39,727 nucleotides of DNA from Paludibacteraceae bacterium (GTDB lineage: Bacteria > Bacteroidota > Bacteroidia > Bacteroidales > Paludibacteraceae). The stretch lies in NCBI GenBank assembly GCA_017401985.1, contig JAFPNK010000015.1, forward strand, positions 1 through 39,727. Direction: 5' to 3'. Shown in pieces: positions 27,292-34,915 of the stretch. Positions within the stretch are counted from its first letter, which is position 1. Each line of letters starts with the position of its first letter. Below the pieces are notes generated by a model, which saw nothing but the letters and a program-made list of their open reading frames with translations, ran no database searches and had not been told where the DNA came from. The position numbers and the translations under genes were made by a program.

Positions 27292-27341
27292 TCGCTAACT
27301 TGCTTAGCGAGAAAAGTGAAAGAAGTACAACCTTCTTTTTT
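27292..27341 (+). other. two further hairpins, the second terminator-like
   Basis: TCGCTAA (27292-27298) and TTAGCGA (27304-27310) form a perfect 7-bp hairpin. AAAGAAG (27319-27325) and CTTCTTT (27332-27338) form another, ending in TTT. The string ACAACCTTCTTTTTT occurs both here (27328) and in the preceding terminator (27269). No gene is seen; these may insulate the next promoter. Confidence 0.45.
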
Positions 27342-27392
27342 GCACAAATTTTTGGGTCTATTTTATTTTTTTTGAAGAAAAATGCAAAAATA

Positions 27393-27424
27393 TTTGCGTA
27401 TGTAAAAAAAAAGCAGTACCTTTG
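27393..27424 (+). promoter_or_regulatory. promoter for the tRNA-Ser transcript
   Basis: TTTG (27393-27396), 20 nt, TACCTTTG (27417-27424), then CACCCGC as at tRNA-Val. It is preceded by GAAGAAAAAT, also present before the 27177 promoter, so the two promoter regions look duplicated. Confidence 0.75.
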
Positions 27425-27471
27425 CACCCGCTTTTGCTAAAAAAATAAAAATTTAGGCGAAGCCCAGCGAC

Positions 27472-27570
27472 TAAATCGAAATGCTAGCGTAAGCGATATT
27501 TCGATTTAAGAGGAGGAAGTGCGGCAATTATACGAGTCGTGTAACGACGAAGTCATTGTAAGCCACTTCC
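27472..27570 (+). ncRNA. strongly folded leader RNA upstream of tRNA-Ser
   Basis: Three nested or consecutive stems: TAAATCGAAAT/ATTTCGATTTA (27472-27482 with 27498-27508, 11 bp perfect); GGAAGTG/CACTTCC (27515-27521 with 27564-27570); and inside the latter GTCGT/ACGAC (27537-27541 region with 27544-27548). AGGAGG precedes the second stem but no reading frame follows. The tRNA begins six bases after the last stem. It could be a processed 5' leader, a separate stable RNA, or a regulator of tRNA maturation. I know no family that fits. Confidence 0.4.
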
Positions 27571-27575
27571 GACGA

Positions 27576-27662
<87 letters not shown>

Positions 27663-27670
27663 CAAACGAA

Positions 27671-27719
27671 AAAACGATTTGTCTGTCTGAGTTTACTCAA
27701 GCAAGCAAATCGTTTTTTT
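27671..27719 (+). terminator. intrinsic terminator after tRNA-Ser
   Basis: AAAACGATTTG (27671-27681) pairs perfectly with CAAATCGTTTT (27706-27716), with a further TGAG/CTCA stem in the apical part (27688-27699), and ends in a T tract. Confidence 0.88.
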
Positions 27720-27763
27720 GTTTGTACAGGATGCTATCAGCAGACTGTGGGTGATTACGAAGA

Positions 27764-27783
27764 AATCCCCCCTTCTCCGCAAA
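27764..27783 (+). repeat. direct repeat, copy 2: displaced tRNA-Ser 3' end
   Basis: Exact 20-nt copy of the tRNA-Ser 3' end with no intact tRNA upstream of it. The bases before it (27740-27763) show at most faint similarity to a T-arm. It is followed within 8 nt by its own terminator. It may be the original tRNA end displaced by an insertion (attR-like) or the remnant of a second tRNA-Ser gene. Confidence 0.7.
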
Positions 27784-27789
27784 AATAAT

Positions 27790-27819
27790 AATAGGAACCG
27801 TTAAGGCTCCTATTTTTTT
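27790..27819 (+). terminator. intrinsic terminator after the displaced tRNA end
   Basis: AATAGGA (27790-27796) pairs with TCCTATT (27808-27814), with inner CC/GG, followed by seven T. It is a second complete terminator although no gene lies between it and the one at 27671. Confidence 0.8.
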
Positions 27820-27827
27820 ATGTATTA

Positions 27828-27859
27828 TTTGCACATGTCAAAAAAAAGCAGTACCTTTG
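27828..27859 (+). promoter_or_regulatory. promoter for uvrA
   Basis: TTTG (27828-27831), CACATGTC plus an A-run and GCAG as spacer (20 nt), TACCTTTG (27852-27859), then CAGCCGC. Same family as the tRNA promoters. The predicted leader is under 20 nt. Confidence 0.75.
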
Positions 27860-27881
27860 CAGCCGCAAAGGTGTTGTGAGA

Positions 27882-30539
27882 ATGGCAAAGGACGAAGGTC
27901 ATATAGAAGTAATCGGAGCGAGGGTACATAACCTGAAGAATATCAGTGTCTCTATACCCCGCAAAAAACTGACGGTGATAACGGGCTTGAGCGGCTCGGG
28001 TAAGTCCTCGTTGGCTTTCGATACGATTTTTGCGGAAGGACAACGCCGTTACATGGAGACGTTCTCGTCTTATGCACGCGGGTTCATCGGACAGATGCAG
28101 CGGCCGGATGTAGATAAGATCACCGGTCTTAGCCCCGTCATTTCCATTGACCAGAAGACCACGAGCAAGAATCCCCGTTCGACCGTAGGCACCATCACCG
28201 AGGTATATGACTTCATGCGTCTGCTGTTCGCTCGCGCGGGCGTGGCGCATTCGTACAACACCGGCAAACCGATGATCAAGTTCACCGACGAACAGATTAT
28301 CCAACTCATTCGGCAGGAATACGCAGGCAAAAAGATTCTACTGTTAGCCCCTCTGGTAAACGCACGCAAAGGTCATTACAAAGAGCTATTTGAGACGCTA
28401 CGCAAGAAAGGATTCGTGCACGTGCGCATAGACGGCGAGGTGCAGGAACTGGTAGCGGGCATGAAAGTGGACCGGTATAAGGTGCATAGCATCGAAGTGG
28501 TGGTGGACCGAATAAAGGTGAAAGGCGAAAGGCTGACGGATGAAGGAGCGGAGGAGGATCTGCGCCGCATGCGCCGGTCTGTAGATGCGGCGATGACGCA
28601 AGGAAACGGCATCATGATGATAGCCGAGGCGAATGGCGAAGCGATGGAGGCGAATGTGCGCTTTTTCAGTCGTCATCTGATGTGTCCGGAGACGGGATTG
28701 AGTTATCAGGAACCGGCACCGCACACGTTCTCGTTCAACAGCCCATCCGGTTGGTGCCCCTGCTGCAAAGGACTCGGCAGAGTGAAGAGTGAAGCGTTAA
28801 AAGACAATAATGAAGAGATTGATGACGCTATCAGACAGGAGAACTGGTGGGAGTTGTTAACGAGTGAAGGGAACGACTTAACGAATGAGGAGGAGGATGA
28901 GGACAAAGAGGAGTGGATTGTTTGCCCCGAATGCCAGGGTAAACGCCTGAGCAAGGAGGCGCTGAGTTACAAATTAGGCGAATACACGATCTCCGACTTG
29001 TCGGAAATGGATATAGACGAGCTGCTTGTAACGCTGAACGAGTTAACAAGTGAACGCGAGAACGGGTTATCGGAGAAGCAACGTGCCATCGCAGAGCCTA
29101 TTTTGAAGGAGATATGTGCACGATTGCGGTTCATGCAATCGGTGGGATTGAGTTATCTGAGTCTGAATCGAAGCAGCGAGAGTCTGTCCGGCGGAGAGAG
29201 CCAGCGTATCCGCTTGGCCACCCAGATAGGCAGCCGCCTGGTGAATGTGCTGTATATATTGGACGAGCCGTCCATCGGTTTGCATCAACGTGATAACCAA
29301 CGTCTGATTCGCAGTCTGAAAGAACTGCGCGACATGAACAACTCGGTGATCGTGGTTGAACACGACGAGCAGATCATGCGCGAGGCGGATTGGATAGTGG
29401 ATATCGGTCCCAAAGCCGGCCGATTAGGCGGCAAAGTGCTTTTCAGCGGTACGCCGAGCGATCTGTTAAAAACAGATACACTGACCGCGCAGTATCTGAA
29501 AGGAGATCGGACCGTGACTGACGTCACGGAAAGAACAAAGACCGCTGCACTGAAAGACGAACGATTCATCACGCTCAGCGGCTGCACAGGTAATAACCTG
29601 AAGGATGTGACGGTGCAGATTCCGGTTGGACGAATGGTTTGTGTGACCGGCGTGAGTGGCAGCGGCAAGAGTTCGCTCATCAACCAGACGCTCTACCCTA
29701 TTCTCTCGCAACGTTTCTACCGCAGCAAAACCGAACCGCTGCCATACCAAAGCATCACCGGCATAGAGCATATAGACAAGGTGATTAACGTGGATCAGTC
29801 GCCTATCGGCCGCACTCCGCGCAGCAACCCTGCCACCTATACCAACGTCTTCACCGACATTCGCGAACTGTTCGCACAACTGCCGGAATCGAAGATTCGC
29901 GGATGGAAAGCCGGCCGGTTCTCGTTCAACGCCAAAGGCGGACGGTGCGAGGAATGTATGGGAAACGGATACAAGACGATTCAGATGCATTTTATGCCGG
30001 ATGTCTATGTGCCCTGTGAAGTGTGCGGCAGTCAGCGCTACAACCGCGAGACGCTCGAGGTGCGATGGAAAGGCAAAACGATTGCCGACGTGCTGGAGAT
30101 GACGGTCAACCAAGCCGTGGAGTTCTTCGAACCGCAACCGAAAATACTACGCAAGATAAAGACCATACAAGACGTCGGTTTGGGGTACATCAAACTCGGT
30201 CAATCGTCCACCAGCCTCTCCGGCGGTGAGAGCCAGCGTATCAAACTGGCCACCGAACTATCCCGTCCGTCCACCGGAAAAACGCTGTATATACTGGACG
30301 AACCGACAACCGGTCTGCATTTTGAAGACATCCGTGTGCTCATCAGCGTCTTGAGACGTCTGGTGGACAAAGGCAATACGGTCGTGATCATTGAGCACAA
30401 CACGGATGTGATTCGTGCGTGCGATTGGATTATCGATATGGGTCCCGAAGGAGGACGCGGCGGCGGCCGGAAAATAGCGGAAGGAACCGTAGAAGACATT
30501 CGTAACAACCCCAATAGCATAACTGGCAGATATATATGA
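27882..30539 (+). CDS. uvrA: UvrABC excision nuclease subunit A
   Basis: UvrA dimers scan DNA and load UvrB at bulky lesions. About 885 residues carry two ABC ATPase modules: Walker A GLSGSGKSS near 35-43 and GVSGSGKSS near 590; signatures SLSGGESQRIRLA and SLSGGESQRIKLA; Walker B YILDEPSIGLH and YILDEPTTGLH. The C-terminal zinc finger is complete (CEEC...CEVC near 690-715). In the insertion-domain finger CPETG replaces CPxCG, so one Cys is absent, probably a lineage trait. Several surface loops (KVKGERLTDEGAEE, TSEGNDLTNEEEDEDKEE, NELTSERENG) are coded by GTGAA/TTAACGA micro-repeats. I start at ATG 27882; GTG 27876 would add two residues. The stop overlaps the antiporter ATG by 4 nt. Confidence 0.96.
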   Translation: MAKDEGHIEVIGARVHNLKNISVSIPRKKLTVITGLSGSGKSSLAFDTIFAEGQRRYMETFSSYARGFIGQMQRPDVDKITGLSPVISIDQKTTSKNPRSTVGTITEVYDFMRLLFARAGVAHSYNTGKPMIKFTDEQIIQLIRQEYAGKKILLLAPLVNARKGHYKELFETLRKKGFVHVRIDGEVQELVAGMKVDRYKVHSIEVVVDRIKVKGERLTDEGAEEDLRRMRRSVDAAMTQGNGIMMIAEANGEAMEANVRFFSRHLMCPETGLSYQEPAPHTFSFNSPSGWCPCCKGLGRVKSEALKDNNEEIDDAIRQENWWELLTSEGNDLTNEEEDEDKEEWIVCPECQGKRLSKEALSYKLGEYTISDLSEMDIDELLVTLNELTSERENGLSEKQRAIAEPILKEICARLRFMQSVGLSYLSLNRSSESLSGGESQRIRLATQIGSRLVNVLYILDEPSIGLHQRDNQRLIRSLKELRDMNNSVIVVEHDEQIMREADWIVDIGPKAGRLGGKVLFSGTPSDLLKTDTLTAQYLKGDRTVTDVTERTKTAALKDERFITLSGCTGNNLKDVTVQIPVGRMVCVTGVSGSGKSSLINQTLYPILSQRFYRSKTEPLPYQSITGIEHIDKVINVDQSPIGRTPRSNPATYTNVFTDIRELFAQLPESKIRGWKAGRFSFNAKGGRCEECMGNGYKTIQMHFMPDVYVPCEVCGSQRYNRETLEVRWKGKTIADVLEMTVNQAVEFFEPQPKILRKIKTIQDVGLGYIKLGQSSTSLSGGESQRIKLATELSRPSTGKTLYILDEPTTGLHFEDIRVLISVLRRLVDKGNTVVIIEHNTDVIRACDWIIDMGPEGGRGGGRKIAEGTVEDIRNNPNSITGRYI
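28510..28555 (+). repeat. GGTGAAAGGCGAAAGG micro-repeat inside uvrA
   Basis: AAAGGTGAAAGGCGAAAGGC and following GATGAAGGAG units match the start of the MFS-gene repeat (GGTGAAAGGCGAATGG at 4210). Similar coding repeats occur at 28783-28800 (AGAGTGAAGAGTGAAG), 28857-28895 (TTAACGAGTGAAGGG, ACTTAACGAATGAGG) and 29032-29066 (GAACGAGTTAACAAGTGAAC). Confidence 0.5.
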
Positions 30540-32383
30540 TTACCAATCCCTTTGCCATATTCGCACTGATACTGGCAGCGATATTATTAGTGCCGATGGT
30601 GTGCCGCAAGATTCGGATCCCGAGTATTGTGGGCTTCATCGTGGTCGGTATTATGGCGGGTACACACGGCTTCGGCTGGTTAGGCGGTGTCGAGACTATC
30701 CAGACGCTGGGCAAGATCGGTATGCTGTATATCATGTTGCAAGCGGGTATCGAGGTGGATGTCAATGATTTCCGTCAGCAGCGTTCACGCTCCGTGCTAT
30801 ACGGTTTATATTCGTTTCTTGTCCCGTTCGTTTTAGGCATAGGCACCAGTCTGCTGCTGGGCTTTAGCTGGACGACGAGCATCCTGATGGGTGCTATGTA
30901 CGGCAGTCACACGCTGATGACCTACCCGATCGTGAGCCGATACGGCGTACAGAAGAACGCAGCGGTGAACATTGCGATTGGAGGTTCGATGCTCACTATC
31001 ACCTTATCGCTGTTAGTGCTTGCCTTCCTCAAAGCCAATCCGGAAGGCACATGGTCTGTGATCGGGCGTATCGTTGTGACATTAGGCGTGATTACCCTTG
31101 TCTTCCCCTGGCTGGCGCAGCAGTTCTTCAAGCGCTGGTCGGATGCCACAAGCGGATTTCTGATCGTAATGACGATGATGGTTGTATCGGCCTGGTTAGC
31201 TGACTGGAGCGGTCTGGAGGGCATCTTAGGCGCCTTCATCTGCGGCGTTTCGCTCAACCGGCTGGTGCCCAATCTCAGTCCGGTGATGCAGCGCATCAAT
31301 TTTGTGGGAAACAACCTGTTCGTACCGCTCTTCCTGATCGGCGTGGGCATGATGATTGACGTGACAGTGATGTGGAGCGATTGGAAGACCATCATTATCG
31401 CCCTTGTGATGATAGCCACCAAGTTGTCCGGCAAATGGCTGGCAGCGTGGTTAGCGCAAGTCAGTTTCGGTCTGCAAACGGCAGAGCGGCAGTTGATTTT
31501 CGGTCTGACGCACGCCACGGCAGCCGGCACATTGGCCATCGTGACAATCGGTTTCCAGACAGGAGTGTTCGATAATGTGATTCTCAACGCCACCGTGCTG
31601 ATGATACTGGTGCTGTGCACCTCGTCTTCGTTCATTACCGAATACGCCGCCAAGCGCTTGGCGCTGCAAGAAGAAGCACGGTTAGAAGCCGACAAAACGA
31701 ACAACAGCTGGCTGATGATGACCGTGGCGGAGAACAGGCATTACGAATTGGAGGAACTGAGCGAACTGAGCGAGTTGCACGAACCGGAGTTCGCCAGCGA
31801 GAGTGACTGGTCCGAAGCGACACAGCTGATTAACAGCCACAGCAAAGCGGCTATCATCTATCACCCCACCCAACCCATCAACACCATCAACCGCCTGCTG
31901 GTTGCTGTGCCGCGCTATGCGGAGAAAGAGCATGATTTTATTTCCTGCTTCGGTCTGGTACGCCGTTTGAGCAGCCAATTAGGCGCGAAGGTGGTCTTCT
32001 TCACCAACGTGGATACGCAGCGCGCACTGCAGGCTTTCTGCCGCCGCAAAGGCAAATATCTCAGAGCCTCGTACCGCGAGATGGAAGACTGGGAAGATGT
32101 ATTGATGATCGCCAAACAGATGGCGCCGGATGATCTGATTGTGCTGATTAACGCACGCCCTTCTACCCCATCCTACAACCCGCTTTTCGAGCAGGTACCT
32201 AAGATGGTAAGCCGATTCTTCAGTTCACACAGTTATATGATTGTGTATCCCGAGCAAGAGACCGGTGCTGCCGTGCCGGACATCCTGTCAGGCGACCAGC
32301 CGCAGGCGTCCAAGACATGGAGCATCGTATCCGCCATCAAGATAGCCGTGCTGCGGATACTGGAGAAAATACAAAGGAGATGA
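30536..32383 (+). CDS. CPA2-type cation/proton antiporter with C-terminal Usp-like domain
   Basis: The 615-residue protein has about 12-13 membrane helices in residues 1-375, with Na+/H+ exchanger features: IRIPSIVGFIVVGIMAGTHG at the start and WSGLEGILGAFICGVSLNRL in the core. The usual ion-binding Asp pair is partly obscured (an isolated Asp in the AWLADWSGLEG region), so the coupling ion is unclear. After a charged Glu/Leu-rich linker (about 385-425) a cytosolic region (about 430-590) resembles a universal-stress domain (INRLLVAVPRYAEKEHDF, GAKVVFFTNVD, APDDLIVLINAR). It likely exchanges Na+ or K+ for H+. It is translationally coupled to uvrA and ends exactly where the convergent exosortase gene ends. 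Confidence 0.87.
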   Translation: MITNPFAIFALILAAILLVPMVCRKIRIPSIVGFIVVGIMAGTHGFGWLGGVETIQTLGKIGMLYIMLQAGIEVDVNDFRQQRSRSVLYGLYSFLVPFVLGIGTSLLLGFSWTTSILMGAMYGSHTLMTYPIVSRYGVQKNAAVNIAIGGSMLTITLSLLVLAFLKANPEGTWSVIGRIVVTLGVITLVFPWLAQQFFKRWSDATSGFLIVMTMMVVSAWLADWSGLEGILGAFICGVSLNRLVPNLSPVMQRINFVGNNLFVPLFLIGVGMMIDVTVMWSDWKTIIIALVMIATKLSGKWLAAWLAQVSFGLQTAERQLIFGLTHATAAGTLAIVTIGFQTGVFDNVILNATVLMILVLCTSSSFITEYAAKRLALQEEARLEADKTNNSWLMMTVAENRHYELEELSELSELHEPEFASESDWSEATQLINSHSKAAIIYHPTQPINTINRLLVAVPRYAEKEHDFISCFGLVRRLSSQLGAKVVFFTNVDTQRALQAFCRRKGKYLRASYREMEDWEDVLMIAKQMAPDDLIVLINARPSTPSYNPLFEQVPKMVSRFFSSHSYMIVYPEQETGAAVPDILSGDQPQASKTWSIVSAIKIAVLRILEKIQRR

Positions 32384-32974
32384 TTACGCTTTGGGGCGTA
32401 TCTTTTCCACAAAAAGCACCCACAGCCCGAACATAAGGCCGTAGAACAGGTACTTGAAGATATAATCGTGCAGTATCGGGAACCAGTCCGGATGATACTC
32501 AATGAAAAGCGAGATCAGGAAGATACGCAGTATATTGAACAAGTAGCAGCACAGCCACCCGAGCGGGATGTACCACAACTTATGCAGCCATAGCCGGCTG
32601 CATTTTTGGTTTTCTTCGCCTGCCTGACGTACCGTCAGCATCAGACAAAGCCAAATAAAACTCTGTTTGAGTCCCGTGCAACCCCAAATGATAGACGTTC
32701 CGCTGCCTGAATCGAAACGAATGGTATGCGTTTGCGGAAGAAAAGTGACCGTGTCGCGACATAAACTCAGCAACCAATAAACCACCGAGGCTATATGGCT
32801 CGCCATCAACTCAAAAGGCGCCGTTACATCCAGTCCGAACCAAGTGACCGCAGCGCCGTTCTCGTCGCCTACCATCGTCCATTTCCAGAAGTAATTAGCC
32901 ACCATCAGCGTCACCATAAAAATGATGACATCCATATACGGCTCAAAGGATTGTTTTAGCGAACGGAACTTCAT
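32384..32974 (-). CDS. exosortase/archaeosortase-family membrane transpeptidase (orphan)
   Basis: Starting at ATG 32974 (MKFRSLKQS) the product has 196 residues and about six helices, close to the small Bacteroidetes exosortases. The family's catalytic triad is visible: Cys99 in IIWGCTGLKQSF, Arg150 in FNILRIFLISL and His169 in FPILHDYIFKYLFYG. Exosortases cut C-terminal tripartite tags and transfer the protein to a carrier or lipid. An open frame extends to 33100, but that part overlaps tsaD codons and reads as noise, so I reject the longer start. The gene overlaps the tsaD 3' end by 32 nt and converges with the antiporter. No PEP-CTERM-like target gene is visible in the window. XrtF-like identity is possible but unproven. 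Confidence 0.78.
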   Translation of the reverse strand: MKFRSLKQSFEPYMDVIIFMVTLMVANYFWKWTMVGDENGAAVTWFGLDVTAPFELMASHIASVVYWLLSLCRDTVTFLPQTHTIRFDSGSGTSIIWGCTGLKQSFIWLCLMLTVRQAGEENQKCSRLWLHKLWYIPLGWLCCYLFNILRIFLISLFIEYHPDWFPILHDYIFKYLFYGLMFGLWVLFVEKIRPKA

Positions 32975-33992
32975 CGATAGCACAGAAATCTTGATCCAGA
33001 TACTTGAAATACCCCGCCTGGCACACCATGGCTGCATTATCTGTAGTGAACGAGAACGGAGGGATAAAGACCGTACGGTGATAGCGCTGCCCATAGTCAA
33101 TGAACGCCTGCCTTAATGCGCTGTTGGCACTCACGCCTCCGGCCACTGCCACTTGTCGTATATCCAAGTCCTGCGCCGCTTTCTTCAGTTTGCGCATCAG
33201 TATATCCACCACCGTTGTTTGCAGCGAAGCGCACATGTCTTCGCGCAAGTTAGGTATTCGCTCTGCCAACTCGTCTATCGTCTCCACGCCGTGCTCTTTG
33301 AGCAGGTCACGAAGCGTATAGAGGAACGAGGTCTTGAGACCGGAGAACGAATAATCATATCCGGCTATGTTCGGTCGGGCAAAGGCATACTTGTTCGGGT
33401 TGCCCAACTTGGCCAGTTTATCGATCCACGGGCCGCCCGGATAAGGCAGGCCTAACACTTTGGCACACTTGTCGAACGCTTCTCCCGCCGCGTCATCAAT
33501 CGTCTGACCGATGATCTCCATATCATTATACGCGCGCACGAGCACAATCTGGCTGTTGCCTCCGGATACCAGCAGGCAGAGGAACGGGAACGACGGATGC
33601 GGAAGCCCCGTGCCGTCCTCCACAAAATGCGCCAACACGTGTCCCTGCAAATGGTTCACATCAATCAGCGGCACGTTGAGCGCCAGCGCCAGGCCTTTGG
33701 CAAACGAAGTACCGACCAGCAACGAGCCCAACAGACCAGGCCCGCGCGTGAAAGCAATCGCAGAGATCTCCTCTTTGGTCACTCCGGCACGCTTGAGCGC
33801 CGTATCTACCACCGGCAATATGTTCTGCTGATGGGCACGGCTCGCCAGTTCCGGCACTACCCCGCCGAACTCCTCATGCACTTTCTGGCTCGCAATCACA
33901 TTACTGCGCAGCACACCGTCCACAATGACGGCAGACGAGGTGTCATCACAACTGGATTCGATAGCTAATATGACCGTTTTCTTATTCGCCAT
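32943..33992 (-). CDS. tsaD: tRNA N6-threonylcarbamoyladenosine synthase catalytic subunit TsaD
   Basis: TsaD, with TsaB and TsaE, transfers the threonylcarbamoyl group to A37 of ANN-decoding tRNAs. The 349 residues show the ASKHA-fold start LAIESSCDDTSSAV, the metal-binding His pair H114-x3-H118 in NHLQGHVLAHF, the LLVSGGNSQI and GEAFDKCAKVLGL phosphate motifs and, near the end, VAVAGGVSANSALR and FTTDNAAMV. Length is normal. The start is 3 nt after the stop of the upstream permease gene and the end overlaps the exosortase gene. Confidence 0.97.
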   Translation of the reverse strand: MANKKTVILAIESSCDDTSSAVIVDGVLRSNVIASQKVHEEFGGVVPELASRAHQQNILPVVDTALKRAGVTKEEISAIAFTRGPGLLGSLLVGTSFAKGLALALNVPLIDVNHLQGHVLAHFVEDGTGLPHPSFPFLCLLVSGGNSQIVLVRAYNDMEIIGQTIDDAAGEAFDKCAKVLGLPYPGGPWIDKLAKLGNPNKYAFARPNIAGYDYSFSGLKTSFLYTLRDLLKEHGVETIDELAERIPNLREDMCASLQTTVVDILMRKLKKAAQDLDIRQVAVAGGVSANSALRQAFIDYGQRYHRTVFIPPFSFTTDNAAMVCQAGYFKYLDQDFCAIDEVPFAKTIL

Positions 33993-33994
33993 AA

Positions 33995-34906
33995 TCAGAT
34001 AGTATCAATAAAGAACTTCTGCTTGCGGTTGAACATCGCAACGCCGATAACCAGCAGCACTGCAATCACCCCGGCCGAGATGCCGAGAGCAGACCAATCG
34101 AACTGTATATTCTCCATTCCCGGAACATACTGATACGCCTGGCCGTACGCGCCGTATTTGAAACTCTCAATGATAGCCGTCATCGGATTGATGAGCATGA
34201 TTTTATACAAAGTCGGGTTCGTCACCTGGCTGAGCGGATACACAATCGGCGTAGCGTACATCCACAGGGACACGAACACACCGAAGAAATTAGTCAAATC
34301 GCGATACTTAGTGGTGAGGGACGAGATGATGAGTCCGAGTCCCAAAGCCAGGCACTGAATCATCAGCAGCAGAACCGGGAAGAGCAGCAAGTACCAGGTC
34401 GGCAGCAAATGCAATCCGGGATTACCGAACGCATACATCAGATAGACGATCACGAACGTCAGCAACTGCAACGAGAAGCGGAACAGTTTGGAAACCACCA
34501 CTGAAACAGGGGACACCAAACGCGGGAAATAGACCTTACCGAACAGGTTCGCATTGGTCTGGAACGTACCGGAAACGGCGGTCAGACACTCCGAGAAATA
34601 CTCCCAAAGGCAGATACCGCTTAGGTAGAACACCGGCTGCGGGATACCTGTTTCGATACCGGCAATCTTATTGAACACCACGATGTACATGAACATCGTG
34701 AACAGCGGCGAGATGAAGTACCAGCCCATGCCGAAGATGGTCTGCTTGAACTGCACCGTGATATCGCGCTTGATAAACAGCCAGATAAGATATTTCTTCG
34801 CCCATAGCTCCCTCAGTCCTAAGCCTTTAGCAAAGGAGTCCGGAGAGATCTCTGTGGTCCAATATGTAGAATCAACTTTTGCCATTAACCATTCATCATT
34901 AACCAT
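33995..34906 (-). CDS. ABC-2 type permease, polysaccharide/polyol-phosphate export type (second of a pair)
   Basis: The 303-residue protein has a cytosolic N-terminal part and six helices in the ABC-2 pattern (FKQTIFGMGWYFISPLFTMF, then NLFGKVYFPRLVSPVS, SSLTTKYRDL and YATPIVYPLSQV), as in Wzm/TagG-type exporters of O-antigen or teichoic acid. It is about one-third to one-half identical in pattern to the upstream permease. No ATPase or glycosyltransferase is nearby. The first seven residues (MVNDEWL) come from a micro-repeat (34883-34915); the next Met, at 34885 (MAKVDSTYW), may be the ancestral start. Part of the 39727-32384 minus-strand operon; the gap to the upstream stop is 9 nt. Confidence 0.88.
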   Translation of the reverse strand: MVNDEWLMAKVDSTYWTTEISPDSFAKGLGLRELWAKKYLIWLFIKRDITVQFKQTIFGMGWYFISPLFTMFMYIVVFNKIAGIETGIPQPVFYLSGICLWEYFSECLTAVSGTFQTNANLFGKVYFPRLVSPVSVVVSKLFRFSLQLLTFVIVYLMYAFGNPGLHLLPTWYLLLFPVLLLMIQCLALGLGLIISSLTTKYRDLTNFFGVFVSLWMYATPIVYPLSQVTNPTLYKIMLINPMTAIIESFKYGAYGQAYQYVPGMENIQFDWSALGISAGVIAVLLVIGVAMFNRKQKFFIDTI

Positions 34907-34915
34907 TCACCATTA
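34883..34915 (-). repeat. ATGGTGAATGGTTAATG micro-repeat at the second permease start
   Basis: On the minus strand the units ATGGTGA, ATGGTTA, ATGATGA, ATGGTTA, ATGG follow each other with a 7-bp period. They cover the whole intergenic space and the first seven codons. Same family as the array at 4211-4248. Confidence 0.65.

Noticed and set aside
27182-27427. Minus-strand 81-codon open frame in the RNA-rich intergenic zone
   Set aside because: It is antisense to promoters and terminators, and its F/K-rich sequence merely reflects A/T runs.
27511-27516. AGGAGG as a ribosome binding site
   Set aside because: No open frame of any length with a suitable start follows. The bases lie in a folded RNA leader before tRNA-Ser.
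32975-33100. Longer N-terminus for the exosortase (start at 33100)
   Set aside because: The extra 42 residues overlap tsaD codons out of frame, are not hydrophobic or family-like, and a normal-length protein starts at 32974.
34883-34915. CRISPR-like or VNTR array at the permease start
   Set aside because: Units are only about 7 bp with no spacers. It is a low-complexity micro-repeat, not a CRISPR array.
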